A stretch of 40,055 nt of DNA from the NCBI GenBank assembly GCA_021801125.1, contig JAJYYI010000077.1:1-40055 (forward strand), given 5' to 3'. The notes beneath the pieces are model-generated. The model was given only the letters and a program-made list of their open reading frames with translations. It searched no databases and was not told the DNA's origin. Below, in pieces: positions 34,262-40,055 of the stretch. Position 1 is the stretch's first letter. Every line of letters begins with the position of its first letter. The position numbers were made by a program, and so were the translations under genes. The DNA is from Deltaproteobacteria bacterium. Its GTDB lineage: Bacteria > Desulfobacterota > Binatia > Binatales > Binataceae.

Positions 34262-35430
34262 GACCGGTAGACCTCCAGGTAGGCCGCGGCAAACCGGCTC
34301 CAACTATGCGCCGCGGCAGCGCGGCGCGCGTTTGCACCCAAACGTTCACGCTCCGCGGGAGCGCCAAGTAAGTGTTCAAGCGCGCTCGCGAGCGCCTCGA
34401 CATCGTCTTCCGGCACCAACAGACCGGTTTCCCGGTCGGTGACGAGTTCCGGAACTCCTCCGAGCCGCGTTCCGACCACGGCCTTAGACGCCGCCATCGC
34501 TTCGAGAAATACCAGGCCGAGTCCTTCTTCTCGCCGGCTTGGCATGGCGAAGAAAAGCGCCCCTTTATGCAGCGCGCGCATCTCCTCGCGACTCTTCATC
34601 CCGACCAATTCGACCCGGCTCGTGAGGCCCAATTCGTCGCGCAGGCGGACAATTTTTTCGCGGTCTACACCACCACCGGCGATCAGGAGGTCTACCTCCG
34701 CGTAACGCGGAGCGACGCGCGCGAAGGCGAGCAGCAGCGTATCGATAGCCTTTTGATACAGGTTGAAGCGCGCGGCGCAAAAAATATATGGCCGTGCACG
34801 GCGCAACGGTGCCGCCGCGTCCGCCGCATCCAGGTCGACGCCACCCATGATTACTCGCGCGTCGTTCACCAGGGGTAGATACCTGGAGTAAAACCGGCGC
34901 GTGGCATCCGATACCGGAAGAAACCCAACGGCTCGGCGAAGCGCGCGCAGCGCCTGTTCGCCAAGGGCGCCTCGTCCGAAGCCGAAGCTGTGAAAGCTCG
35001 CGACCAGCGGGACTCCGGCACGCGCGCATACCGTGGCGACCGTTGGATAGCGATCCCATGCGTAGAAATGGGTGTTGACAATATCGGGGCGAGCCGCCGT
35101 CACTAATCGCGCCAATGGACCAAAACGAGCGCGCAACGGTTCGGTAAAAATACGTTCGGGATGCAGCGGCGTTAGCGGCCTGCGTTTACGTATGCGTAGG
35201 TACGTGCACAGATTCTCGCAGTCAGGCGTGCGCGCTCGATCCCCCGCCGTCGCGCGTCGGTCTCGCGTCGAGCCGATGATTACATCCTGACCAAGCCCCG
35301 TAAGCCCGCGAGCTAGGTTATCGACGAACTCAGGGATTCCGCCTAGCGAGTTGAAACCCTCAACTAAAAGCAGAACCCGAATCGAACGGTTAGGCCACAG
35401 CGCTTCACGCGCTGCGCTTTGACTACTCAC
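34234..35430 (-). CDS. GT4 family glycosyltransferase (first of two)
   Basis: GT-B fold glycosyltransferase, paralogous to the gene after it. The N-terminal domain starts RVLLLVEGFNSLGGIPEFVDNLARGL. The C-terminal domain shows AARFNLYQKAIDTLLLAF, LIAGGGVDREK and the EX7E motif EGLGLVFLE, then AMAASKAVVGTRLGGVPELV. GTG 35430 gives 398 residues; the open frame extends to ATG 35499, but those 23 residues are rich in Trp and Cys and unlike the family. No wall or lipid biosynthesis genes flank it except pgsA beyond the tRNA, so the product cannot be named. Confidence 0.87.
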   Translation of the reverse strand: MSSQSAAREALWPNRSIRVLLLVEGFNSLGGIPEFVDNLARGLTGLGQDVIIGSTRDRRATAGDRARTPDCENLCTYLRIRKRRPLTPLHPERIFTEPLRARFGPLARLVTAARPDIVNTHFYAWDRYPTVATVCARAGVPLVASFHSFGFGRGALGEQALRALRRAVGFLPVSDATRRFYSRYLPLVNDARVIMGGVDLDAADAAAPLRRARPYIFCAARFNLYQKAIDTLLLAFARVAPRYAEVDLLIAGGGVDREKIVRLRDELGLTSRVELVGMKSREEMRALHKGALFFAMPSRREEGLGLVFLEAMAASKAVVGTRLGGVPELVTDRETGLLVPEDDVEALASALEHLLGAPAERERLGANARRAAAAHSWSRFAAAYLEVYRSCLTRNLRL

Positions 35431-35663
35431 GCGACACCAGCAGCACCATCCGGCCTCGAACCGCCGGCCTCCAGTATATCCCCGCCAAGCGTCGCACACG
35501 ACGGCCGTTCGTTGAAGTACTCCGCGTCAATCCGGGCTGGCTTAAGGACCATCCATTGAGTGGCCACCCCGACTTACGCCTTTTTTCAAGCGGCAAAAGG
35601 CCTTCGGCCAAGCGCTACGATGCTGCTGAAGCGGCTTTTGGGCGGGCCGTCGTCTGTTCTTTT

Positions 35664-35740
35664 TGGAGCGGGTGATCGGTTTCGAACCGACGACCTTGTG
35701 CTTGGCAAGCACACGCTCTAGCCAACTGAGCTACACCCGC
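35664..35740 (-). tRNA. tRNA-Gly (anticodon GCC)
   Basis: A standard 77-base tRNA on the minus strand with encoded CCA. The acceptor stem is GCGGGTG/CACCCGC, the anticodon stem TGTGC/GCACA encloses TTGCCAA, giving anticodon GCC, and the T arm contains GGTTCGAAACC. It lies 52 bases after pgsA in the same direction. The pgsA, tRNA-Gly order is also found in gamma-proteobacteria (uvrC-pgsA-glyW), here retained without tRNA-Cys. Confidence 0.97.
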
Positions 35741-35792
35741 TCTACAGACACAACGTCAGAATCTTTCGTTTATTCCACGAGACCGAGGCTTG

Positions 35793-36377
35793 TCAACACG
35801 CCGCCGCGCGCTGCGCCGGACTGGCATGCCGCGCTCGTATCGCTCCGATCGCCATGATGTAGTACTGAACCCCGGACCAAACGCTCAACACACTGGCTAT
35901 CCAAAGAAAAAATAACCCGGCCGCAAAGAAATTAATATGCAGGTACGGGTAATGAATCATCAATCCCTCGAGTGCGGCCGCTTGCAGGACCATCTTATAC
36001 TTACCCAGTTCCTCGGCTCCGATCATGACGCCTTCAACGGCAGCAATCGCGCGCATTCCCGTAACTACGATTTCCCGCACCACCAAAACCACCACAAGCC
36101 AGGCCGGTATCCGAGGTTGGCGCGCTATCGCACCGAGCATGATCAGCGCCCCAGTGACCAAGACCTTGTCCGCGATTGGATCAAGGAACTTGCCCAAAAT
36201 GCTGCTCGCGCCGTAGCTTCGCGCGATATAACCATCGAGGTAGTCGCTCAAAGTGGCGAAGAAAAAGAGCAGGCCGGCAAGCGCTGATGGTCCTGGCGCA
36301 CTAAACATCAACAAATAGATCAGCAGAGGCGTAACGCCAATCCGGAAAAACGTCAGCAAATTGGGAGCTGATAACAC
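35793..36377 (-). CDS. pgsA: CDP-diacylglycerol-glycerol-3-phosphate 3-phosphatidyltransferase
   Basis: Makes phosphatidylglycerol phosphate, the first committed step to phosphatidylglycerol and cardiolipin, in the inner membrane. The CDP-alcohol phosphotransferase motif is complete: D-x2-D-G-x2-A-R, eight residues, G-x3-D-x3-D (SDYLDGYIARS and GKFLDPIADK). Several hydrophobic helices surround it. The N-terminus APNLLTFFRIG is typical and lies just after GTG 36377, which I use as start (194 residues). The frame stays open to GTG 36479, giving 228 residues, but the extra part does not resemble the family. No clear ribosome binding site marks either. Confidence 0.93.
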   Translation of the reverse strand: MLSAPNLLTFFRIGVTPLLIYLLMFSAPGPSALAGLLFFFATLSDYLDGYIARSYGASSILGKFLDPIADKVLVTGALIMLGAIARQPRIPAWLVVVLVVREIVVTGMRAIAAVEGVMIGAEELGKYKMVLQAAALEGLMIHYPYLHINFFAAGLFFLWIASVLSVWSGVQYYIMAIGAIRARHASPAQRAAAC

Positions 36378-36808
36378 TGGCAGCGATTGCTCTCGAAAAG
36401 CAAGCTCACCAACGGTGGCGACATTGGGAACAATAGGCCAATCCGCGAACCTTTGGCAACCATCCCATCCTCCCCACACGCCCGACAGGGGATCAAACCG
36501 TTAGGAATCGGCAGATATATGTGGTCGTGACCGGCCCGGACTCCTCGTCGCTTCCAAAATAAAGCGCGGGTACGCCGCCGGACGAGGTCAGCAGGCGCAT
36601 GGACTGGCGGCCGCTGGGCGACCTTGAATCTTCTCCCGCTCCCGCGACAAACGCCTCGCTGGATTTGATACGCGCCCTGCGACGGCCGACTTGCTCGACA
36701 CCAGGCTCTGGCATCTTATGCGAGTTCGTGGACGCGCGAGCATTTGAGGAGCTTCGCACGCGCGTGCCAAGCTCCTTAGACCTCGTCGCCTTGTGGGGAT
36801 TTTTTATC
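36378..36808. other. Region between pgsA and arsR with a long palindrome
   Basis: About 430 bases without a credible gene. Weak open frames exist on both strands, but their composition and lack of ribosome binding sites argue against them. The outstanding feature is a 34-bp near-perfect palindrome at 36745-36778, listed separately. A T-run (36800-36805) flanked by GGA and TCC lies at the 3' end of arsR. Confidence 0.5.
36745..36778. repeat. 34-bp near-perfect palindrome
   Basis: The two halves pair base for base around the centre between 36761 and 36762. The outer arms AGGAGCTT (36747-36754) and AAGCTCCT (36769-36776) are perfect, and the inner core GCACGCGCGTGC (36756-36767) is perfect; the only breaks are a C/C mismatch at 36755/36768 and a G/T pair at 36746/36777. 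It starts about 30 bases after the arsR stop, in the direction of arsR and pgsA transcription. It could be a transcript-end hairpin or a protein-binding or recombination site. Confidence 0.75.
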
Positions 36809-37189
36809 CTAGCCCGAGCCGGGCTTCGCGGGTTCACGACCGACTTTTTCGGAAAGACCGCCAGGCTCGATGATATCGCACGCGTCGGCAGTGCATATCT
36901 CGCGCCGCCCGCCGCAGCAGTTCTCCGTGAGGTACGCCAGCAGGGAGTTCATGGTCTTAAAGTTGGCACTGTAAATGATGAGGCGGCCGGCGCGGCGCGA
37001 GGTCACGAGCTTAGCGAAACGAAGTTGGCTCAGGTGAAATGACAGCGTCGGCGACGGCTGCCCCAGACGTTCGCCGATCTCGCCGGCCGGCATCCCCTCA
37101 GGCCCCCGCTGGACCAACAGCCGGAAAATGTCGAGGCGCGTTTCCTGCGCCAAAGCGCTCAGGGCGCTAATCACGGAGGGCTTTTGCAC
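36809..37189 (-). CDS. ArsR/SmtB-family repressor with C-terminal cysteine pair
   Basis: Winged-helix dimeric repressor that leaves DNA on binding a metalloid or metal. The HTH is visible in EIGERLGQPSPTLSFHLSQLRFAKLV (about residues 37-62), followed by the wing RAGRLIIYSAN. The classical CVC site of the alpha-3 helix is absent. Instead Cys91 and Cys92 (LTENCCGG) with Cys99 and Cys104 resemble the C-terminal arsenite site described for Acidithiobacillus ferrooxidans ArsR. The start is GTG at 37189, with no ribosome binding site and a TACAAT seven bases upstream, so the mRNA may be leaderless. No ars resistance gene is nearby; it is divergent from the aldolase gene. Confidence 0.85.
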   Translation of the reverse strand: MQKPSVISALSALAQETRLDIFRLLVQRGPEGMPAGEIGERLGQPSPTLSFHLSQLRFAKLVTSRRAGRLIIYSANFKTMNSLLAYLTENCCGGRREICTADACDIIEPGGLSEKVGREPAKPGSG

Positions 37190-37195
37190 ATTTCC

Positions 37196-37225
37196 ATTGT
37201 AATCAAACTATCGGCGCTCGTGCAA
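37196..37225 (-). promoter_or_regulatory. Candidate arsR promoter
   Basis: On the minus strand, TACAAT (37201-37196) lies 18 bases after TTGCAC (37225-37220). Transcription would start at about the GTG start codon of arsR, which fits the absence of a ribosome binding site. The -35 match is modest. Confidence 0.35.
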
Positions 37226-37257
37226 AGCGCGAGTCTCGGCTCTGGGGACCCGCCTCA

Positions 37258-37286
37258 TCTTCAGCGCGTGCGGTCTCACCTATATA
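37258..37286 (+). promoter_or_regulatory. Candidate promoter for the DapA-like gene leader
   Basis: TCTTCA (37258-37263), a 17-base spacer, then TATATA (37281-37286). The -10 is fair and the -35 weak. Transcription from about 37293 would give a leader of some 210 bases that contains the inverted-repeat element at 37333-37423. Confidence 0.3.
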
Positions 37287-37332
37287 CGGCGCGCAGCCCG
37301 GTTCAGTCGGCGTCCAGTGGAGTCGGGTCGCG

Positions 37333-37423
37333 TTGGCTATTCCTCCTAAAATCAGGTTAAAAACTGGCTTGATTGGCATGTTTCTTCTTCCACGCTGAAA
37401 GCAGAACCTGATACGATAGCCAA
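37333..37423 (+). promoter_or_regulatory. Three-helix inverted-repeat element upstream of the DapA-like gene
   Basis: Outer helix TTGGCTAT (37333-37340) with ATAGCCAA (37416-37423); inner helix ATCAGGTT (37351-37358) with AACCTGAT (37405-37412); third helix CTGgCTT (37364-37370, one bulged G) with AAGCAG (37399-37404), stacked directly on the inner helix. The internal loop contains TTCCTC (37340-37345), an exact complement of GAGGAA (37491-37496), the ribosome binding site of the next gene. It resembles a regulatory mRNA leader. I do not recognise it as a lysine riboswitch or any other known class. A small mobile inverted-repeat element is the main alternative, though no target duplication is seen. 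Confidence 0.5.
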
Positions 37424-37503
37424 GTGGCCTTTGGTGATGGGAGAGTTGCGCCATTCCAACGGTTTCGAGCGTTGACACGGTTCGAGCTTCGAGGAAAAAA
37501 GCC

Positions 37504-38442
37504 ATGAGCGATAAGCCGTCGAGCAAGCCCGCTGGCGTGTACGCCGCTGTTTTGACCCCGCTGACCCGCAAGTTGGACGTCAACTCCGAGCCGTTGATCG
37601 CCCATTGCCGTTGGCTCCTGCAGAACGGCTGCGACGGGCTGGCGCCGCTGGGCACCACCGGCGAGGCCAACTCCCTATCCGTGCGGCAACGGCTGACGAT
37701 TATAGAGACGCTCGCGACTTCAGGACTTCCCACGAACCGCATGATTGCCGGAGCCGGATCGTGCGCGTTGGCTGACGCGGTCGAGGTGGCGAGCGCTGTG
37801 GCAGCCGCCGGCTGCGCCGGCGCCCTGATGCTGCCGCCGTTCTATTACAAGAAGCCCACCGAAGACGGGTTATTCGCTTTCTTCGCCGAGGTGATCGAAC
37901 GCGTCGGCGATCCGCGGCTGCGGATTTATCTCTACCACTTTCCGCAGCTCTCGACTGTGCCGATCACGCCCACGCTGATTCAGCGGCTGATGACGACCTA
38001 CCCGCGCAACGTGGTCGGACTTAAGGACAGCTCGGGCGATTGGTCGAACACTGCGAATTTGATTAAGGAATTTCCGGGCTTTTCGGTTTTCTCGGGTTCT
38101 GAGGAGTTCCTCCTAGCTAATTTGAAGGCCGGCGGCGCGGGCTGTATCTCGGCCGGCGCCAACGTTAATGCGTTCCTAGCGCAGGCCGTGTACCAGGCCT
38201 ATCTCAGCGGGGCGGAAACCAACGGACCGCAACAGGCGCTGACGGGTGCACGACTCGTCCTGGAAGGCTATCCCTTACAGGCCGGGCTCAAGCAGGTGGT
38301 AAGCGCCATCACGGGGGATCCCGATTGGCTCAACATCTTGCCGCCCAACCGACCGCTGTCCGATACGCAAGCGCGCGAACTGCTCTCGCGCCTGCGCGCG
38401 CTGCCTCAGATGCAGCCGTTGTTGGGTCGGAAGGCCGCCTGA
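37504..38442 (+). CDS. DapA/N-acetylneuraminate lyase superfamily aldolase
   Basis: Class I, Schiff-base TIM-barrel lyase/aldolase. The TTGEA motif (residues 51-55), Tyr144 in LYHFP and the Schiff-base Lys174 in GLKDSSGD are present. The Arg of true dihydrodipicolinate synthases (YNVPSRT) is missing: the sequence is YHFPQLST. The protein is therefore unlikely to be the lysine-pathway DapA; a 2-keto-3-deoxy sugar acid aldolase or related lyase is more probable. At 312 residues it is normal. GAGGAAAAAAGCC precedes the ATG at 37504. It lies alone, divergent from arsR, after a long structured leader. Confidence 0.85.
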   Translation: MSDKPSSKPAGVYAAVLTPLTRKLDVNSEPLIAHCRWLLQNGCDGLAPLGTTGEANSLSVRQRLTIIETLATSGLPTNRMIAGAGSCALADAVEVASAVAAAGCAGALMLPPFYYKKPTEDGLFAFFAEVIERVGDPRLRIYLYHFPQLSTVPITPTLIQRLMTTYPRNVVGLKDSSGDWSNTANLIKEFPGFSVFSGSEEFLLANLKAGGAGCISAGANVNAFLAQAVYQAYLSGAETNGPQQALTGARLVLEGYPLQAGLKQVVSAITGDPDWLNILPPNRPLSDTQARELLSRLRALPQMQPLLGRKAA

Positions 38443-38496
38443 GAAATCACCGGAAGCGAACCTCAGAGCTTCCACCACCACAGCGCGGCGGGCGGC

Positions 38497-39552
38497 TTAA
38501 TTGGCGCGCAGACTTTGCCGTGCGGCTTGCTCTGCCGCGTGCACGGCATCTTGTACGTCCTTGGCCGTAATCCCGAAGTGCGTAACGGCGCGCAAGCGCG
38601 TTGCGTCGCGCGGGATAACGAGCACACCGCGCGTCTTAAGCTCGGCGTGAAAGCGAGCTGCGTGCTGAGGTCCCGCGGGGACGCTGAAAAAGACCATATT
38701 GGTAGGCCGCTGCCGGCGCTCTACGACGAGTCCCTGTATCGACTCCAAGCCCCGCGCGAGAAGCCTCGCGTTCTCATGGTCTTCGGCAAGCCGCCCAATC
38801 ATGCTCTGGAGCGCGACGATTCCCGCAGCCGCAATTACGCCGGCCTGCCTCATTCCGCCGCCTAGCACCTTGCGCACGCGGCGCGCCTCGTCGACGAAAG
38901 CGCGAGGGCCGCATATCAGTGAGCCGACCGGGCAGGCCAACCCCTTGGAAAGGCAGAACGAGGCGGTGTCCGCAAAGCGCGCTATCTGCGCGGCCGTGGT
39001 CTCCAACGCAACCGCAGCATTAAAGATTCGCGCGCCGTCCAGGTGAAGCGGCAGGCCGTGCCCGTGAACTAGGCGGTTTGCCTCTGCCAGATGGGACAAG
39101 CTTACCGCCGCTCCGCCGCAGAGGTTGTGGGTATTTTCGATCACTACCAGGGCCGGCCGGGCAAAATGCGGATTGAGCGGCGTATCGATTTGCTGGGTCA
39201 GCTCGTCCAGATCAAGCTCGCCCTCATCCGTGTTGCGCACCGGAGAAATCATCACGCTCCCCACGGCAGACGCGCCACCAGCTTCGTAGAGATTGCTATG
39301 TGCCTTGGCGCCCATGACGGCTCGTGTGCCGCGCGGACAATGCACCAGAATCGACACGAGGTTCGCCATCGTCCCGCTCGGCACTAAGAGCGCCGCTTCC
39401 TTGCCCATGACTTCTGCGGCCATCTCTTCGAGCCGGTTAACCGTGGGGTCTTCGCCGTAAACGTCGTCGCCCACTTCCGCCTCTGCCATCGCTCGGCGCA
39501 TCTCCGGCGTGGGCAGCGTCACGGTGTCGCTACGCAGGTCGATTATTCCCAT
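38497..39552 (-). CDS. ltaE: Low-specificity L-threonine aldolase
   Basis: PLP-dependent, fold-type I enzyme that cleaves L-threonine and L-allo-threonine to glycine and acetaldehyde. Family marks: [16 protein letters not shown] (residues 4-19), [23 protein letters not shown], His85 stacking on [13 protein letters not shown] with Asp172, and the PLP lysine Lys203 in [13 protein letters not shown] start at ATG 39552, with GGGATCGGGAAAGC upstream, giving 351 residues; the open frame reaches TTG 39600, but those 16 residues are not family-like. It runs convergent with the aldolase gene, 54 bases apart. Confidence 0.93.
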   Translation of the reverse strand: MGIIDLRSDTVTLPTPEMRRAMAEAEVGDDVYGEDPTVNRLEEMAAEVMGKEAALLVPSGTMANLVSILVHCPRGTRAVMGAKAHSNLYEAGGASAVGSVMISPVRNTDEGELDLDELTQQIDTPLNPHFARPALVVIENTHNLCGGAAVSLSHLAEANRLVHGHGLPLHLDGARIFNAAVALETTAAQIARFADTASFCLSKGLACPVGSLICGPRAFVDEARRVRKVLGGGMRQAGVIAAAGIVALQSMIGRLAEDHENARLLARGLESIQGLVVERRQRPTNMVFFSVPAGPQHAARFHAELKTRGVLVIPRDATRLRAVTHFGITAKDVQDAVHAAEQAARQSLRAN

Positions 39553-39694
39553 TGCTTTCCCGATCCCTTGGCCTTCGCCGTCAAGGCCTGCGCGATCCAA
39601 AGCCCGAGGCGCGATTTGCGGCTTTCAAGCAGCTCGAATCGGCCGCAGACGCCAAAGCCGAGCTGGCAAGTGCCGGGTCGTACCGCCATGACCC

Positions 39695-40055
39695 TCAGGG
39701 AAAAATCGCCTTGACTACTTCATCGATCGCCGCTTTGCTTTCGGGTTCGTCGGTCAGCGACCATGTCACGGCAACGGTGGCGGCGCGACCCGGCGAAATC
39801 CCGTGCCTTATCAGTTCGCCGGCGTAAATCAGAAGCCGCGTCGACACGCCCTCTTCGAGGCCGGCGCCTTTGAGATTTCGAATCTTCGCTCCGAGCAGCG
39901 CCAGCTGGTCCGCCGTGTCGGTGTCAACGCCGGACTCATGCGCGATGATTTCCGCTTCCTTCTCAAGCGGCGGATAGTTGAACTCGATCGTTATGAAGCG
40001 CTGGCGCGTCGAGTGTTTCAGGTTCTTCTGGATGCTCTGATAGCCGGGGTTGTAG
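39695..40055 (-). CDS. CbbQ/NirQ/NorQ-type AAA+ ATPase, C-terminal part (cut by the window edge)
   Basis: Reading the minus strand from 40054, 119 codons lead to a TGA at 39695-39697. The product contains NPGYQS, LKHSTRQRF, EFNYPP, HESGVD and STRLLIYAGELI in the order seen in the C-terminal portion and CbbQ_C domain of MoxR-group ATPases that activate Rubisco or nitric oxide reductase with a VWA-domain partner (CbbO/NorD). The Walker motifs lie beyond the right edge. The partner is not directly downstream, since ltaE follows after 142 bases. The specific target complex cannot be told from this part. Confidence 0.8.
   Translation of the reverse strand, partial: YNPGYQSIQKNLKHSTRQRFITIEFNYPPLEKEAEIIAHESGVDTDTADQLALLGAKIRNLKGAGLEEGVSTRLLIYAGELIRHGISPGRAATVAVTWSLTDEPESKAAIDEVVKAIFP

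Noticed and set aside
35597-35610. GGCC-TTC-GGCC next to an A run (T run on the minus strand) downstream of tRNA-Gly
   Set aside because: A 4-bp stem is too weak for an intrinsic terminator; it could still contribute, but I cannot support it.
35663-35857. Plus-strand open frame reading like FEPTTLCLASTRSSQLSYTR
   Set aside because: It is the antisense of tRNA-Gly(GCC); this is a well-known false protein produced by tRNA genes.
36493-36837. 114-codon minus-strand open frame after arsR
   Set aside because: It overlaps the arsR 3' end and the long palindrome, is rich in Arg and Ser, resembles no family and has no ribosome binding site.
36599-37042. 147-codon plus-strand open frame across arsR
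   Set aside because: It is antisense to the clear winged-helix coding sequence and has no recognisable domain.
37472-37500. Perfect -35 hexamer TTGACA before the DapA-like gene
   Set aside because: A -10 at normal spacing would fall on the A-rich ribosome binding site (37495-37500) and place the start of transcription at the start codon; the strong ribosome binding site argues for a longer leader.
39552-39827. 91-codon plus-strand open frame near the right edge
   Set aside because: It lies opposite the start of ltaE and the end of the CbbQ-like gene, both supported by family motifs.

Overview
The window is a dense, GC-rich bacterial chromosome segment dominated by housekeeping genes. The organism is probably Gram-negative: it has an ABC-2 exporter with an HlyD-type periplasmic adaptor, PdxJ-type vitamin B6 synthesis, and a pgsA/tRNA-Gly neighbourhood. 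The order folP-cdaA-cdaR-glmM-pdxJ-nnr-tsaE-lysC-cimA, and the rnc-era-der cluster, remind me of Deltaproteobacteria and relatives (for example Geobacter) from memory. This placement is an inference; no rRNA or taxonomic marker search was possible. I see no phage, insertion sequence or CRISPR array.

Layout. Bases 20-1351: tpiA, secG and tRNA-Leu(GAG). Bases 1777-12744: a long plus-strand run of folP, cdaA, cdaR, glmM, pdxJ, nnr, tsaE, lysC, cimA and cysE, many of them abutting or overlapping. It covers folate synthesis, c-di-AMP signalling with cell-wall precursor supply, vitamin B6, NAD(P)H repair, t6A tRNA modification, and aspartate-family, isoleucine and cysteine synthesis. Bases 13142-18346: nifS-like desulfurase, mnmA, mtaB, rnc and era, overlapping end to end (sulfur transfer to tRNA, RNA processing, ribosome assembly). 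Bases 18570-23319: der, guaA and gltX. Bases 23496-25225: a lactonase-like metallo-hydrolase and an enoyl-CoA hydratase family protein. Bases 25250-30437, minus strand: a five-gene YbhGFSR-like exporter made of an adaptor, two ATPases and two permeases. Bases 31080-32957: an atypical pyruvate kinase family protein. Bases 33077-36377, minus strand: two tandem GT4 glycosyltransferases, tRNA-Gly(GCC) and pgsA. Then come arsR (minus), a DapA-superfamily aldolase (plus), a threonine aldolase (minus) and, cut by the right edge, the C-terminus of a CbbQ/NorQ-type AAA+ ATPase (minus).

The genes themselves are mostly known families. The least expected signals are in the spacers and in a few active-site changes: a three-helix, 91-nt inverted-repeat element upstream of the DapA-like gene whose internal loop is complementary to that gene's ribosome binding site; a 34-bp near-perfect palindrome between arsR and pgsA; three hairpins filling the era-der spacer; repeated hairpin motifs and operator-like palindromes upstream of the desulfurase; stacked palindromes upstream of tsaE; an exporter ATPase pair whose changes predict one working and one degenerate ATP site; and an internal start in lysC matching the known beta-subunit start of other aspartokinases.
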